DNA of 64,000 nucleotides from Gracilibacillus sp. YIM 98692 (GCF_010993965.1 NZ_WIXM01000009.1:56081-120080); one strand, 5' to 3'; shown: positions 18,921 to 27,623, counted from the stretch's first letter. Program-made: numbers and translations. The notes: generated from the letters alone by a model not told the origin.

Positions 18921-19125
18921 CGAGCTGTGGGAAAATGCGAGACTCCTGAGGGAACAGCAACAGTATGAAGCCACCGCAGTGAGCGCTTTTTTCTCACGAG
19001 GAGGCTGAACCAACGCCCCCCCGGAAAAGAAGACACTGCGAAAGTGACCAAAGGAAACTTGAGCAGATGTCGCGCTTGTGTCCTTGGGTGAAAGCGAGTA
19101 TTTTTCCACAACAAAGATATAGCGC
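18921..19125 (+). repeat. Dispersed structured repeat, copy A
   Basis: A member of a dispersed family with the core GAGACTCCTGnGGGA...GAGGCTGA...CCCCGGAAA and the module CTTGAGCAGATGTCGCGCTT followed by CCTTGGGTGAAAGCGAGTAT. Terminal arms GCTGTGGGAAAATGC (18924-18938) and GTATTTTTCCACAAC (19098-19112) pair over 12 bases plus two G-T pairs. Together with flanking DNA it fills the 370 bp between ezrA and the cysteine desulfurase gene. Short frames through it are not genes. Confidence 0.8.
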
Positions 19126-19273
19126 TCATTTTGTAAAAGATCTGGTGTTGATCAAGTTTTTTTATGACAAACATCTTTTTGGAAAAAGCTTTGAATCGAT
19201 ATATAGAGTTTGCATCAAGTTAAAAATGTGATAACATATGGCAATGTTAAATGAGAAAAATGAGGGATTTTTC

Positions 19274-20416
19274 ATGATATATTTAGATAATAGCGCTACA
19301 ACAAAGCCCGATGAGCAAGTATTAAATAGTTTTCAACAAGCAGCTTCTCAGTATTTCGGTAATCCATCTTCTATACATGGATTGGGGAAAGATGCGGAAA
19401 GGCTGTTAAGAAAAGCCCGGGAACAGGCAGCGGATATTTTGGGTGTAAATTCACTTGAAATCATTTTCACTTCTGGTGGTACAGAAGGGAATAATATGGC
19501 GATCAAAGGTATTGCATTAGAGCACCAATCACGAGGCAAACATATTATCACTTCTGTGGTGGAACACCCTTCTGTCTTAGAAGCTTGCACTGCACTCGAG
19601 GAAATAGGATTTCGTGTTACTTATTTACCTGTGGATCGAGATGGACGTGTGAATCTAACTGATTTAAAGGAAGCTATTTCAGAGGAAACAATTCTAGTTT
19701 CGATTATGCACGTGAATAATGAGATTGGAACCGTACAGCCAATAGAAGAAATAGCCAGAATTCTTAAAGATTATCCTAAGGCTTTTTTTCATGTAGACCA
19801 TGTACAAGGCTTTGGGAAAGCACCGTTAGATCTGTCTAATCTCGGCGTTGATCTATGTACGATATCTGGTCATAAAATCCATGGGTTAAAAGGAACTGGG
19901 TTGTTATATGCTAGACGAGGGGTGCGGTTATTTTCCTTATCACATGGAGGCGGCCAAGAAAATAATCTGCGATCAGGTACGGAAAATGTCCCAGGTATAG
20001 TTGCTTTTGTAAAAGCCATGAGGATAATGGAAGAAGCAAGATTAAAAAAACTTCCGCATTTACAACAGCTTCAAAATTGGTTAATCGATCGATTAGAAAC
20101 CATTGACCAGCTCGTTGTCAATACACCTAGTGAAACGAAAGTACCGCATATTGTTCATTTTTCGGCGCCTGGTTTAAAACCAGAAGTAGTCATTCACGCT
20201 TTAGAAGAATTTCAAATTTATATTTCAACAAAATCGGCTTGTTCTTCCAAAAGTGCGGATGAAAGTGCCGTTTTGGCAGCATGCGGTAAAACGGAAGAAG
20301 TGACAAAGTCAGGTTTAAGAGTAAGTATGTCTTATCAAACAACTTGGGAAGAAGTACAATACTTTTTTGAAAAAATAAAACATGTTATCACAAATCTAAG
20401 TCAAGTAATGAGGTAG
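19274..20416 (+). CDS. nifZ: Cysteine desulfurase (NifS/IscS-like, ThiI partner)
   Basis: A 380-residue class V aminotransferase-fold cysteine desulfurase. The PLP lysine is K201 (SGHKIHG) and the catalytic cysteine C323 (TKSACSSKS), in a segment carrying several serines as in NifS-like class I enzymes. In B. subtilis the enzyme encoded next to thiI (NifZ) feeds persulfide sulfur to ThiI for 4-thiouridine in tRNA; the thiI gene follows here after 6 bp, so the same partnership is expected. The ATG at 19274 is preferred: GAGGG lies 7 bases ahead, and an in-frame ATG at 19238 adds 12 residues without a site. Confidence 0.9.
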   Translation: MIYLDNSATTKPDEQVLNSFQQAASQYFGNPSSIHGLGKDAERLLRKAREQAADILGVNSLEIIFTSGGTEGNNMAIKGIALEHQSRGKHIITSVVEHPSVLEACTALEEIGFRVTYLPVDRDGRVNLTDLKEAISEETILVSIMHVNNEIGTVQPIEEIARILKDYPKAFFHVDHVQGFGKAPLDLSNLGVDLCTISGHKIHGLKGTGLLYARRGVRLFSLSHGGGQENNLRSGTENVPGIVAFVKAMRIMEEARLKKLPHLQQLQNWLIDRLETIDQLVVNTPSETKVPHIVHFSAPGLKPEVVIHALEEFQIYISTKSACSSKSADESAVLAACGKTEEVTKSGLRVSMSYQTTWEEVQYFFEKIKHVITNLSQVMR

Positions 20417-20422
20417 ATATTT

Positions 20423-21625
20423 ATGCAATATGATCATATCATTATTCGTTATGGCGAACTTACATTAAAAGGAAAGAACAGAAAATTATTTACTTCGCAA
20501 TTATTAGCGAATGTAAGAGAAGCATTGGATGAGTATAAGGACATTCGGGTGAAAAAGAAATATGACCGGATGTATATTCAATTAAATGGTGAAAATCCTG
20601 ATCCCATCATAGAACGTTGTAAGAAGATCTTTGGAATTCAAAACATGAGTTTGGCTATTAGGGCGGAAAATGATGAAAAAGACATCAAAAAAAATGCTTT
20701 AGAACTTATAAAAAATACGGATTCTGTTCAAACTTTTAAAGTCTCTACAAAACGTTCTAATAAATCTTTTCCCATTCCATCACAGGAGTTTAACCACGTA
20801 CTTGGTGGATTTTTATTATCCCATTTGGATGACATTTCGGTGGACGTTCACCAACCTGATTTAGAAGTGATGGTGGATATACGCCAAGATGCCACCTATA
20901 TTACATCTAAAAAAATACCAGGTGCTGCTGGTTTACCTGTTGGTTCCTCTGGAAAATCACTTTTGCTTTTATCAGGTGGAATAGATAGTCCTGTTGCCGG
21001 TTATCTAGCCATGAAAAGGGGAGTGCAGCTGGAAGCTATACATTTTCATTCTCCTCCATACACAAGTGAAAGAGCAAAAGAAAAAGTCTTAGATTTAGCA
21101 GAGCGATTATCTTACTATGGGCATAAAATAAAAGTACACATTGTTCCGTTTACAGCATTACAGCAAAAAATTCATCGTGAAATTCCCAATAGCTACTCCA
21201 TGACAGTTATGAGAAGAGTCATGATGCGTATTAGTGAAGCAGTAGCAGAACGTGAGAATATTTTATCATTGATTACAGGTGAAAGTTTAGGACAAGTGGC
21301 AAGCCAAACGATGGAAAGTATGCATGCTATCAATGCAGTCACTAGTTATCCAATTATTCGCCCACTTATTGCAATGGATAAAGAAGATATTATACAAATA
21401 TCTGAGAATATCGATATGTACGAAATTTCTATTCGTCCATACGAAGATTGTTGTACGGTTTTTGTCCCAAAATCTCCTAAAACAAAGCCAAGATTAGAAA
21501 AAGTAGAACAATTTGAAAAAAATGTTGATTTTTCTGAAGATATAATGAAGGTATTAGAAGAAATTGAAACGATCCAGGTACCACAAAAGGACAAAAAAGA
21601 GGATTCATTAGAGAGCCTATTATAG
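20423..21625 (+). CDS. thiI: tRNA 4-thiouridine synthetase ThiI
   Basis: A 400-residue ThiI. It has an N-terminal ferredoxin-like/THUMP region (about 1-165) and a PP-loop ATP pyrophosphatase motif LSGGIDSPVAG at 183-193. The protein ends soon after the FVPKSPKTKP segment, so it lacks the C-terminal rhodanese domain found in E. coli, as is usual in Bacillus. It adenylates U8 of tRNA and inserts sulfur delivered by the neighbouring desulfurase. It keeps its place immediately before sspA. Confidence 0.95.
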   Translation: MQYDHIIIRYGELTLKGKNRKLFTSQLLANVREALDEYKDIRVKKKYDRMYIQLNGENPDPIIERCKKIFGIQNMSLAIRAENDEKDIKKNALELIKNTDSVQTFKVSTKRSNKSFPIPSQEFNHVLGGFLLSHLDDISVDVHQPDLEVMVDIRQDATYITSKKIPGAAGLPVGSSGKSLLLLSGGIDSPVAGYLAMKRGVQLEAIHFHSPPYTSERAKEKVLDLAERLSYYGHKIKVHIVPFTALQQKIHREIPNSYSMTVMRRVMMRISEAVAERENILSLITGESLGQVASQTMESMHAINAVTSYPIIRPLIAMDKEDIIQISENIDMYEISIRPYEDCCTVFVPKSPKTKPRLEKVEQFEKNVDFSEDIMKVLEEIETIQVPQKDKKEDSLESLL

Positions 21626-21717
21626 TTCCTCTTAAAAGGAAATAAGATAGCTACTTATTACTTTCTATGAATGCTATTTTCTTGGAATCATTGACAACAA
21701 CTACCAACACATTTGAT

Positions 21718-21747
21718 GCATGTTTTCCTCCTCTGCAGCGCATGATA
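21718..21747 (+). promoter_or_regulatory. Sigma-G-like promoter of sspA
   Basis: GCATG (21718-21722), an 18-bp spacer and CATGATA (21741-21747) match the sigma-G pattern (gnATR ... CATnnTA). The site lies 30 bp before the sspA ATG. Sigma-G control in the forespore is established for alpha/beta SASP genes. Confidence 0.7.
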
Positions 21748-21777
21748 CTAATGTAGCAAAAGAGGAGGTGAGACACA

Positions 21778-21984
21778 ATGGCAAACAACAACAGCTCAAA
21801 TCAATTAGTAGTACCTGGTGTAAGTCAAGCACTAGATCAAATGAAAGTTGAGATTGCTCAAGAGTTTGGTGTAAACTTAGGTGCTGACACAACTTCTCGT
21901 GCAAATGGTTCAGTTGGTGGAGAGATCACAAAACGTTTAGTACAAATGGCTGAACAACAAATGGGTGGTCAAGCTAATCAATAA
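21778..21984 (+). CDS. sspA: Small acid-soluble spore protein, alpha/beta type
   Basis: A 68-residue alpha/beta-type SASP. It carries the germination protease recognition segment EIAQEFG (about residues 24-30) and the DNA-binding C-terminal motif [17 protein letters not shown]. These proteins coat and protect spore DNA against UV and heat and are degraded on germination. A strong GAGGAGGTG site precedes the ATG and a sigma-G-like promoter lies upstream. It is placed after thiI as in B. subtilis sspA. Confidence 0.96.
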   Translation: MANNNSSNQLVVPGVSQALDQMKVEIAQEFGVNLGADTTSRANGSVGGEITKRLVQMAEQQMGGQANQ

Positions 21985-21990
21985 TACGGA

Positions 21991-22024
21991 AAAAGGATAG
22001 TGTTTTTAAACACTATCCTTTTCT
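21991..22024 (+). terminator. Terminator of sspA
   Basis: AAAAGGATAGTGTTT pairs with AAACACTATCCTTTT, followed by TTC TTT. Confidence 0.9.
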
Positions 22025-22094
22025 TTGGCAGAGGAATTTGCTATCGTTATACATAACTAGTGAGGAGAGGTAGAACAGACGGTAGGTGATAGAA

Positions 22095-23702
22095 ATGGGT
22101 ACACTTTGGCACGGTGGAAAGATATATACCATGCAGTATGAAAAAGATTGGACAGAAGCTGTTTATACAGAAAATGGCCGAATTCTGGATATAGGGAAAG
22201 TAGAAGTATTACAAGAGAAATACAAGCAAGCTATCGAACAAACATATGATTTAAATGGCCATGTGATGTATCCGGGTTTTGTAGATAGTCATTTACATAT
22301 CATTGGTCATGGAGAGAAATTATTGCATATTGATTTGTCTAGTATCCCATCGGCAGAAGAGGTTCTCGAAACCATTCAACAGCATGAGTACGATTTAGAA
22401 GAAGGAGAATGGTTGATTGCAGACGGTTGGAATGAAAATCAATGGGGAGAATCGCGTATTATCCATAAGGATGAGTTAGATGCTATTTTCCCTAATAATC
22501 CCGTCATTCTTTCAAGAATATGTAGACATGCAGTTATTGTGAATTCACAAGCACTTGCTTTGGCGGGGATATCGGGAGAAACTAGGGACCCGCAAGGCGG
22601 GAAAATAGTTCGTGATGAGCAAGGGCACCCCACAGGCTTTTTGTTAGATCAAGCACAAGAATTAGTGAAAGACGTGATGCCGGAAATTTCACAGAGAAAG
22701 TTAGAGAAAACGATTGATGTGGCTATACAAGATTTACTTCGGCTTGGGTTAGTAGGAGGTCATACAGAAGATTTATTTTATTACGGCGGGTTCTTGAAGA
22801 CCTTACACGCTTACCAAAATATACTTCCGAATAAATACAAATTTCGGGCACATTTGCTCGTACACCATCAAGTGTTCGATGAAATGATCGAGAGAAGTCT
22901 CCGTTATGGAGATGGAGGAGAGTTTACTACCCTAGGGGCGATGAAAATATTTTCAGACGGTGCGTTGGGAGGACGAACAGCTTGGTTAAGTGAACCTTAT
23001 CACGATGATGAAGGTAATGTAGGAATACCTATCCATCATGAAAAGGATTTAGAAAACCTAATACAAAAAGCTAGAACTTTTAATCATCCGATAGCTGTTC
23101 ATGCGATTGGAGATCAAGCTGTAGAAGCAGTTGCAAAATTGCTTAAAAAATATCCACTTGAAAGTAATCGTAAAGATCGGATCATACATGCACAACTTGC
23201 AAATGAACGCACTTTGAAATTACTGGAAGACATTGATGTCATTTTAGATATTCAGCCTTCTTTTGTTGCATCTGATTTTCCTTGGGTTATTGAGCGAATT
23301 GGCGAAGTTCGGGCAGAATGGTCTTACCCCTGGAGAACCTATTTACAGCATGGTATTACGTGTGCGGGAGGGTCTGATGCCCCAATAGAAGAGGTGAACC
23401 CGTTATTAGGAATAGAAGCTGCAGTGACACGAAAGTCTGCCATTGATCAGAAAAAGTATTATGAAAAAGAAAAGCTGAGTATTCATGAAGCTATTTCCTT
23501 GTATACGATTGGAAGTGCTGCAGTGATTAATCATGCGCATGATCGAGGAATGATTCAAAAAGGATATGTCGCAGATTTCACCATACTAGACAGTGATTTG
23601 TATGAAATAGATCCGGAGAGAATACACGAAGCAAAAGTTGTTGCCACGGTCGTAGATGAAGAAATCTGTTATCAAAAAGATGAAGAAAAGAGCCAGACGT
23701 AA
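22095..23702 (+). CDS. Amidohydrolase of the YtcJ type
   Basis: A 535-residue amidohydrolase-3 family protein. The metal-binding HxH is in DSHLHIIGHG (near residue 70), further ligands in AVHAIGDQAVEAV and the late SDAPIEEVNP. The family resembles N-substituted formamide deformylase and B. subtilis YtcJ, whose substrate is unknown. ATG at 22095 is preferred because GGTAGGTG lies six bases ahead; an in-frame GTG at 22086 overlaps that site. It sits alone between sspA and a repeat-rich stretch. Probably a cytosolic hydrolase of C-N bonds; no substrate can be inferred from neighbours. Confidence 0.85.
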   Translation: MGTLWHGGKIYTMQYEKDWTEAVYTENGRILDIGKVEVLQEKYKQAIEQTYDLNGHVMYPGFVDSHLHIIGHGEKLLHIDLSSIPSAEEVLETIQQHEYDLEEGEWLIADGWNENQWGESRIIHKDELDAIFPNNPVILSRICRHAVIVNSQALALAGISGETRDPQGGKIVRDEQGHPTGFLLDQAQELVKDVMPEISQRKLEKTIDVAIQDLLRLGLVGGHTEDLFYYGGFLKTLHAYQNILPNKYKFRAHLLVHHQVFDEMIERSLRYGDGGEFTTLGAMKIFSDGALGGRTAWLSEPYHDDEGNVGIPIHHEKDLENLIQKARTFNHPIAVHAIGDQAVEAVAKLLKKYPLESNRKDRIIHAQLANERTLKLLEDIDVILDIQPSFVASDFPWVIERIGEVRAEWSYPWRTYLQHGITCAGGSDAPIEEVNPLLGIEAAVTRKSAIDQKKYYEKEKLSIHEAISLYTIGSAAVINHAHDRGMIQKGYVADFTILDSDLYEIDPERIHEAKVVATVVDEEICYQKDEEKSQT

Positions 23703-23724
23703 CATAGCGACTGGCTCTTTTTTT
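23686..23724 (+). terminator. Terminator overlapping the ytcJ-like stop codon
   Basis: AAGAGCCAG pairs with CTGGCTCTT around the loop ACGTAACATAGCGA, followed by T6. The stop codon TAA (23700-23702) lies in the loop. Confidence 0.9.
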
Positions 23725-23767
23725 GCTTTAAAGCAAAAGAAGCATAAAATTTGGTCGTATTATACAT

Positions 23768-24025
23768 AAACTGCGACATAACTTTTGTTTGGGCTTTCTA
23801 CCTTTCTTCTTGGGAAATAGTGTTGGAATACGCTCCGACAACATACTTCGCTTTCCGGGGCACGGCCTCAGCCTCCCGTGATGCAAAGAACGCTTCTTCC
23901 GGGGTCTTCGGACTCGTGGAGTTCCACTACGGAATAAAAAATGAATGGTACATAGTATAAGAAAACTAAGGCTGGGCGATAAGCCAAGTTTTCTATACCT
24001 CGGAGTCTACGTATGTTGCCTCTGC
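23768..24025 (-). repeat. Dispersed structured repeat, copy B
   Basis: A minus-strand copy of the dispersed family, recognisable by ACTTCGCTTTCCGGGGCACGGCC. Terminal arms CAACATAC (23839-23846) and GTATGTTG (24011-24018) are complementary. An outer edge motif AAACTGCGACATAA at 23768-23781 recurs as its exact complement at 24290-24303 beyond copy C. It contains a hairpin at 23957-23998 that belongs to another repeat family. Together with copy C it fills the 650 bp between the ytcJ-like gene and nadK. Confidence 0.75.
23957..23998. repeat. Palindromic hairpin repeat, copy 1
   Basis: AGTATAAG-AAAACTAAGGCT on the left with AAGCCAAGTTTTCTATA on the right forms a hairpin. The left half, ATAGTATAAG(T)AAAACTAAGGCT, recurs at 30555-30577. 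Confidence 0.6.
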
Positions 24026-24059
24026 TAGTAGTGAGGCTCAGATTTATGAAGGAGGAAAG

Positions 24060-24303
24060 ATTGTGAAATCAGAGTGTTCCCTGGAGCTCTTCTTACTCGA
24101 ACAGAAAACCATACAAAGCTGCGGAAAAATGCGACACTCCTGGGGGAACAGCGCGAGCTGAGAATCCCGCAGGCAGCGGTTTTCTGTCGAGAAGCTGAAG
24201 CCGTGCCCCCGGAAAGGGAGTGTTTTTCCGCTGCGCTGGACTAGCACTCATCTCTGAAAGAATGGAGAACGTCTGGAAGAGAATGTTCATTATGTCGCAG
24301 TTT
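24060..24303 (+). repeat. Dispersed structured repeat, copy C
   Basis: A plus-strand copy: core ACTCCTGGGGGAACAGCGCGAG, then AATCCCGCAGG and GCCCCCGGAAAGGGAG. Terminal arms GCTGCGGAAAAA (24118-24129) and TTTTTCCGCTGC (24223-24234) pair over 11 of 12 bases, with an inner CACTCC/GGAGTG pairing. The far end TTATGTCGCAGTTT (24290-24303) is the complement of the outer edge of copy B. The tail CTAGCACTCATCTCT is the complement of a flank seen in copies E, F and G. Confidence 0.75.
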
Positions 24304-24356
24304 TTTTCTACTAAGACTTTTTTGCATGTCAGAAAAAGCAGCTTGTCGATATTCGT

Positions 24357-25157
24357 TTAGAGGAATGTCCTTTTAACGCGGTCCCAGAAGGAATTGTTTT
24401 TGAGTCTAACTGTTTTAACTCTTTTGTCACTTAGATTAATTTCTATAGTATGAATATGTCGAATCGAATATGCCTCGTTGTCTAAACCAACAATAGGGTA
24501 ATCATTTCCGTCTTGAATCACTTCTAATCGCAGTTTGCGATCTTCATTCAAAATAAAAGATGAACCCAACGTCCGATAGCGGTTGTTATTTAAAGAGGCA
24601 AGTTCCGACACTTGGAAACAAGGTAATTTAGGGTCGATGACAGCACCAGCAGTAGACTTATTATAACCAGTACTGCCAGTAGGTGTTGCCACAATTAACC
24701 CATCCCCTCGAAATCGTTCAAAGTGGTTACCATCTATGTACACATCCATAACTATCGTTTTAATAATCGCCGAGCGTATTGCTGCTTCATTTAAGCAGTG
24801 AAAAGTGGATTGGTTATTAATGGTAACATCAATAATGGGAAAACGTCTTACCTCTAATGCTTCATCTTTCATCGCTTCAATCATTTCAGGATAGTTATCA
24901 ATGCGAAAATCGCAATATAAACCGGATTCATTTTCTTTCGTAAGTCCTACATATAAACAATCCTGTCTAAAATTGGTATGACGAATCGCTTGTAAAAACT
25001 GGCCATCACCGCCAACACTTACTACAATATTAGCTTCATCTGAATGATCTACAATTTGAAAACCATTTTGCTCACTCAGTTGAAAAATCGGCTCTAATTT
25101 TCGTTCAAGTTCATTATCTTTTGCATAATAAAAATAAAGGTTTTTGCGATTATCCAA
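24357..25157 (-). CDS. ppnKB: NAD kinase
   Basis: A 266-residue ATP-NAD kinase. The diagnostic VSVGGDGQFLQ motif is near residue 46 and the second conserved segment ATPTGSTGYNKS near residue 157. It phosphorylates NAD to NADP in the cytosol. Bacillus has two NAD kinases; the position between the sspA and ytfI/ytfJ regions matches B. subtilis ytdI (ppnKB). The start codon is TTG at 25157 behind a good AAGGAGGA site. Confidence 0.92.
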   Translation of the reverse strand: MDNRKNLYFYYAKDNELERKLEPIFQLSEQNGFQIVDHSDEANIVVSVGGDGQFLQAIRHTNFRQDCLYVGLTKENESGLYCDFRIDNYPEMIEAMKDEALEVRRFPIIDVTINNQSTFHCLNEAAIRSAIIKTIVMDVYIDGNHFERFRGDGLIVATPTGSTGYNKSTAGAVIDPKLPCFQVSELASLNNNRYRTLGSSFILNEDRKLRLEVIQDGNDYPIVGLDNEAYSIRHIHTIEINLSDKRVKTVRLKNNSFWDRVKRTFL

Positions 25158-25264
25158 TGTAAATCCTCCTTATCTTTCCTGTTAAATCCATATTATCACT
25201 GATAATGAGCAACTCCTACTAAAAAGTATCTTATTATTCCATATCAACATTTATATCATGTTAC

Positions 25265-25300
25265 AGACGTAGATACCAATAGATAAGGGCAACTACGTCT
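25265..25300. other. Inverted repeat between nadK and ytfI
   Basis: AGACGTAG (25265-25272) and CTACGTCT (25293-25300) are perfectly complementary across a 20-bp loop in the divergent nadK-ytfI gap. It could be a regulatory hairpin or operator; nothing more can be read. Confidence 0.35.
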
Positions 25301-25398
25301 ACCAAGGGCATGTTAATCGATGAATTTTCTTGATATTTTTACAAACTTTGGATTAATGTCAAAAAAATAGATAATAATAAGCATATGGAGGTATAATC

Positions 25399-25920
25399 AT
25401 GCTTATTTTACTGGGAATAATTATCTTATTACTAGGAATCGTTCTGATTTTATTTACGTTCTTGAAACTATATATAGCAGTTGAATGGTATATGGACCAA
25501 TCGGAACAAGTGATAGACCTAATTGTCATTATTCTAGGTTTCAAATGCTATCAATATACATTAGATTTTCAGGAAATATTCGATGATAATGGGAAAGAGT
25601 CTCCATCCCTTTCAGATTTAGGCGGAAAAGAACGCCTAAGTCTTTTAAAATCTTTGTGGAAGAGTTCCCGACTAGAGCGATTAGAAACAGAAACAGTTAT
25701 AGGTACCGGTGATCCGCAAGTAACGGCCATTTGTTACGGACTTTTGCATTCCGTCATACAGCCGTTACTTCAATACCTCCCGAAACAGCCAGAAAACTTA
25801 TCTATTTTAGTTGATTTTCAGCAGGAAAGAGTAGAATCAAATGGGTTATGCATGATCTCGATTCATTTGCGCAAAACTATAAGAGTATTAAGAAAAATGA
25901 AGAAAAAAACTCGTAATTAG
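25399..25920 (+). CDS. ytfI: DUF2953 family sporulation-associated membrane protein
   Basis: A 173-residue protein with one N-terminal membrane helix (about residues 2-22) followed by a soluble domain of the DUF2953 family, to which B. subtilis YtfI belongs. It precedes ytfJ by 19 bp, as in B. subtilis where the pair is expressed in the forespore. The biochemical role is unknown. The ATG has TGGAGGT ahead of it. A GATAATAATA at 25370 resembles a sigma-F -10 but its start point would fall on the ribosome site, so it was not called. Confidence 0.85.
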   Translation: MLILLGIIILLLGIVLILFTFLKLYIAVEWYMDQSEQVIDLIVIILGFKCYQYTLDFQEIFDDNGKESPSLSDLGGKERLSLLKSLWKSSRLERLETETVIGTGDPQVTAICYGLLHSVIQPLLQYLPKQPENLSILVDFQQERVESNGLCMISIHLRKTIRVLRKMKKKTRN

Positions 25921-25939
25921 TTAAAAAAGGAGTGGGAAT

Positions 25940-26401
25940 ATGCAAGATAATAATAATGGAAACAACAAGCATCCGATTGAAGCGTTTATGTCATTAACAA
26001 TGGAAAACTTACAAAAAATGGTCGATGTCGATACCATTGTAGGCAATCCTATTGATGCTCCGGATGGCAGCTTGATTATCCCTTTGTCAAAGGTAAAATT
26101 CGGATTTGCAGCAGGTGGAAGTGAATTTATGGGTGGACAGAATCAACAACAAGATCAAGGATCTTCCGATTCTAATCAAAATTCTGATCAATCAGAAATG
26201 ATTATCCCCTTTGGTGGTGGAAGTGGTGGAGGTGTTTCGATTACACCATATGCCTTTTTAATAGCTAATAAGCAAGGTGTCGAGCTTATTACATTAAATG
26301 ATTCCACTCGTCTTTATGAAAAATTATTGGATAAAGGTCCACAAGTAATCGATCAAGTGATGGAAATGATTAAACAAGGTAAAGATGACAACAGTAAATA
26401 A
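25940..26401 (+). CDS. ytfJ: GerW-family spore protein YtfJ
   Basis: A 153-residue GerW/YtfJ family protein, opening with HPIEAFMSLTMENLQKMVDV and carrying a Gly/Ser/Gln-rich middle (about residues 68-100) before a second conserved block (SITPYAFLIANKQG). The family is needed for full spore germination in some bacilli. It follows ytfI with an AAAAGGAGTGGG site and forms a two-gene sporulation unit. The usual next gene in B. subtilis, tpx, is not present. Confidence 0.92.
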   Translation: MQDNNNGNNKHPIEAFMSLTMENLQKMVDVDTIVGNPIDAPDGSLIIPLSKVKFGFAAGGSEFMGGQNQQQDQGSSDSNQNSDQSEMIIPFGGGSGGGVSITPYAFLIANKQGVELITLNDSTRLYEKLLDKGPQVIDQVMEMIKQGKDDNSK

Positions 26402-26442
26402 TGAAAAAATCTCCATCGATAAATGCTTGACGGTAGACTTTT

Positions 26443-26482
26443 AGATCCTACTCCCTTCATAATAAGAAAGGCAGTAGGATCT
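26443..26482. other. Strong isolated hairpin upstream of ytxK
   Basis: AGATCCTACT (26443-26452) pairs perfectly with AGTAGGATCT (26473-26482); the 20-nt loop can itself pair (CCTTC/GAAAGG). No T run follows on the plus strand, so it is not a standard terminator. It sits in the 118-bp gap before ytxK and may be an mRNA-stabilising or regulatory element. Confidence 0.5.
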
Positions 26483-26519
26483 GATAGGATCCGTATAGTT
26501 AAAAGATGGAGGGATTTGT

Positions 26520-27503
26520 ATGGCGTTTGAATTAGACAAAGCCTTTGATCAGCTAGATCAAGTGATTAATACGATTCAAGCGAATGAACATAATACTTAT
26601 TTAGAAAGTTTTATACATGTTTTGCGTTATATAAATACGGAGGAAGGTATTACAGAAGTAGATACAGCAACTCAAGACCAATTGAAACAAGCTTTAACAT
26701 TATTTGATGCAAAAGAGGTAACAAGTGAAGATAAAAGAAAAGTGATTCAGCTAGCTATTTTAAAGGCGATGAAAGGTTCTACACAGCAACAGCATATGGT
26801 TACACCCGATTCTGTTGCTATGTTTATTGGATATTTTATAAACAAGCTAATGGAAGGCAAAAAACAATTTCGATTGTTTGATCCTGCAAGTGGAACAGCT
26901 AATTTATTAACAGCCGTTATGAACCAAGCAGAAGCAGAAGTAACTGGTTACGGCAGTGAGGTTGACCCAGACTTAATTCAATTGGCTGTGGAAAGTGCTA
27001 ACTTACAAGAAAAACCGATTGAATTTTTTCATCAAGATAGCTTAACCCCATTCTTATTAGAACCAGTTGATGCTGTCATTTCAGATTTACCTGTTGGCTA
27101 TTATCCGAATGACGAACAAGCTGCAAAGTATGAATTGAATGCAGAAGAAGGGCATGCCTATGCACATCATTTATTTATAGAACAAAGTGTTACCTATACC
27201 AAACCTAGCGGTTACTTGATCTTTTTAATACCTAACTTCTTATTTACTAGTGATCAAGGTGATCAACTACAAAAGTATTTACGTCATCATGCGCATATTC
27301 TTAGTTTATTACAATTACCGTTAAGTATGTTTGCATCAGAACAACATGCCAAAAGTATATTAGTCTTACAGAAGAAAGGGACGGACACAAAACCACCAAA
27401 GCAGACATTAATGGCGCAACTGCCATCTTTTAAAGATGTCCATGCTACTCATAATATATTGAAAAAAATAGATCACTGGTTTCAAACAGAAAAAGACAAG
27501 TAG
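26520..27503 (+). CDS. ytxK: Class I SAM-dependent methyltransferase YtxK
   Basis: A 327-residue protein with an N-terminal helical region and a C-terminal N6-adenine-methyltransferase-like domain. The SAM motif is FDPASGTANLL (about residue 118), and the catalytic region reads SDLPVGYYPND where true adenine methylases have NPPY. Adenine-DNA methylation is therefore uncertain. It lies directly upstream of ackA as in B. subtilis. Role unknown. The ATG follows GATGGAGGGATTTGT. Confidence 0.88.
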   Translation: MAFELDKAFDQLDQVINTIQANEHNTYLESFIHVLRYINTEEGITEVDTATQDQLKQALTLFDAKEVTSEDKRKVIQLAILKAMKGSTQQQHMVTPDSVAMFIGYFINKLMEGKKQFRLFDPASGTANLLTAVMNQAEAEVTGYGSEVDPDLIQLAVESANLQEKPIEFFHQDSLTPFLLEPVDAVISDLPVGYYPNDEQAAKYELNAEEGHAYAHHLFIEQSVTYTKPSGYLIFLIPNFLFTSDQGDQLQKYLRHHAHILSLLQLPLSMFASEQHAKSILVLQKKGTDTKPPKQTLMAQLPSFKDVHATHNILKKIDHWFQTEKDK

Positions 27504-27525
27504 TCAGAAAATAAAAAAAATAATA

Positions 27526-27539
27526 AGGAAACGTTAACA
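27526..27539 (+). promoter_or_regulatory. cre-like site upstream of ackA, activating position
   Basis: AGGAAACGTTAACA fits the cre consensus at 13 of 14 positions. Its centre lies about 57 bp upstream of the transcription start predicted from the ackA promoter. CcpA activation of B. subtilis ackA from a cre at about -56 is established, so the same mode is likely. Confidence 0.65.
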
Positions 27540-27553
27540 ATGCTCGAACCCTG

Positions 27554-27582
27554 TTGCAAACTTATTCTGACGGTGTTTAAAT
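27554..27582 (+). promoter_or_regulatory. Candidate ackA promoter
   Basis: TTGCAA (27554-27559), a 17-bp spacer and TTAAAT (27577-27582). Both hexamers are imperfect, as expected for an activator-dependent promoter. Confidence 0.55.
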
Positions 27583-27623
27583 GGAAGTGGGATGTCAAGA
27601 AACGAACGAAAGGATTGAATATA

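Noticed and set aside
18750..19174. Two minus-strand open frames of about 118 codons after ezrA
   Set aside because: They run across the ezrA end and the dispersed repeat copy A; the same repeat gives similar peptides at other loci.
23751..24290. Short frames on both strands between the ytcJ-like gene and nadK
   Set aside because: They are translations of repeat copies B and C, with no conserved protein features.
25370..25379. GATAATAATA as a sigma-F -10 for ytfI
   Set aside because: The implied transcript start would fall on the ribosome binding site and the -35 match is poor.
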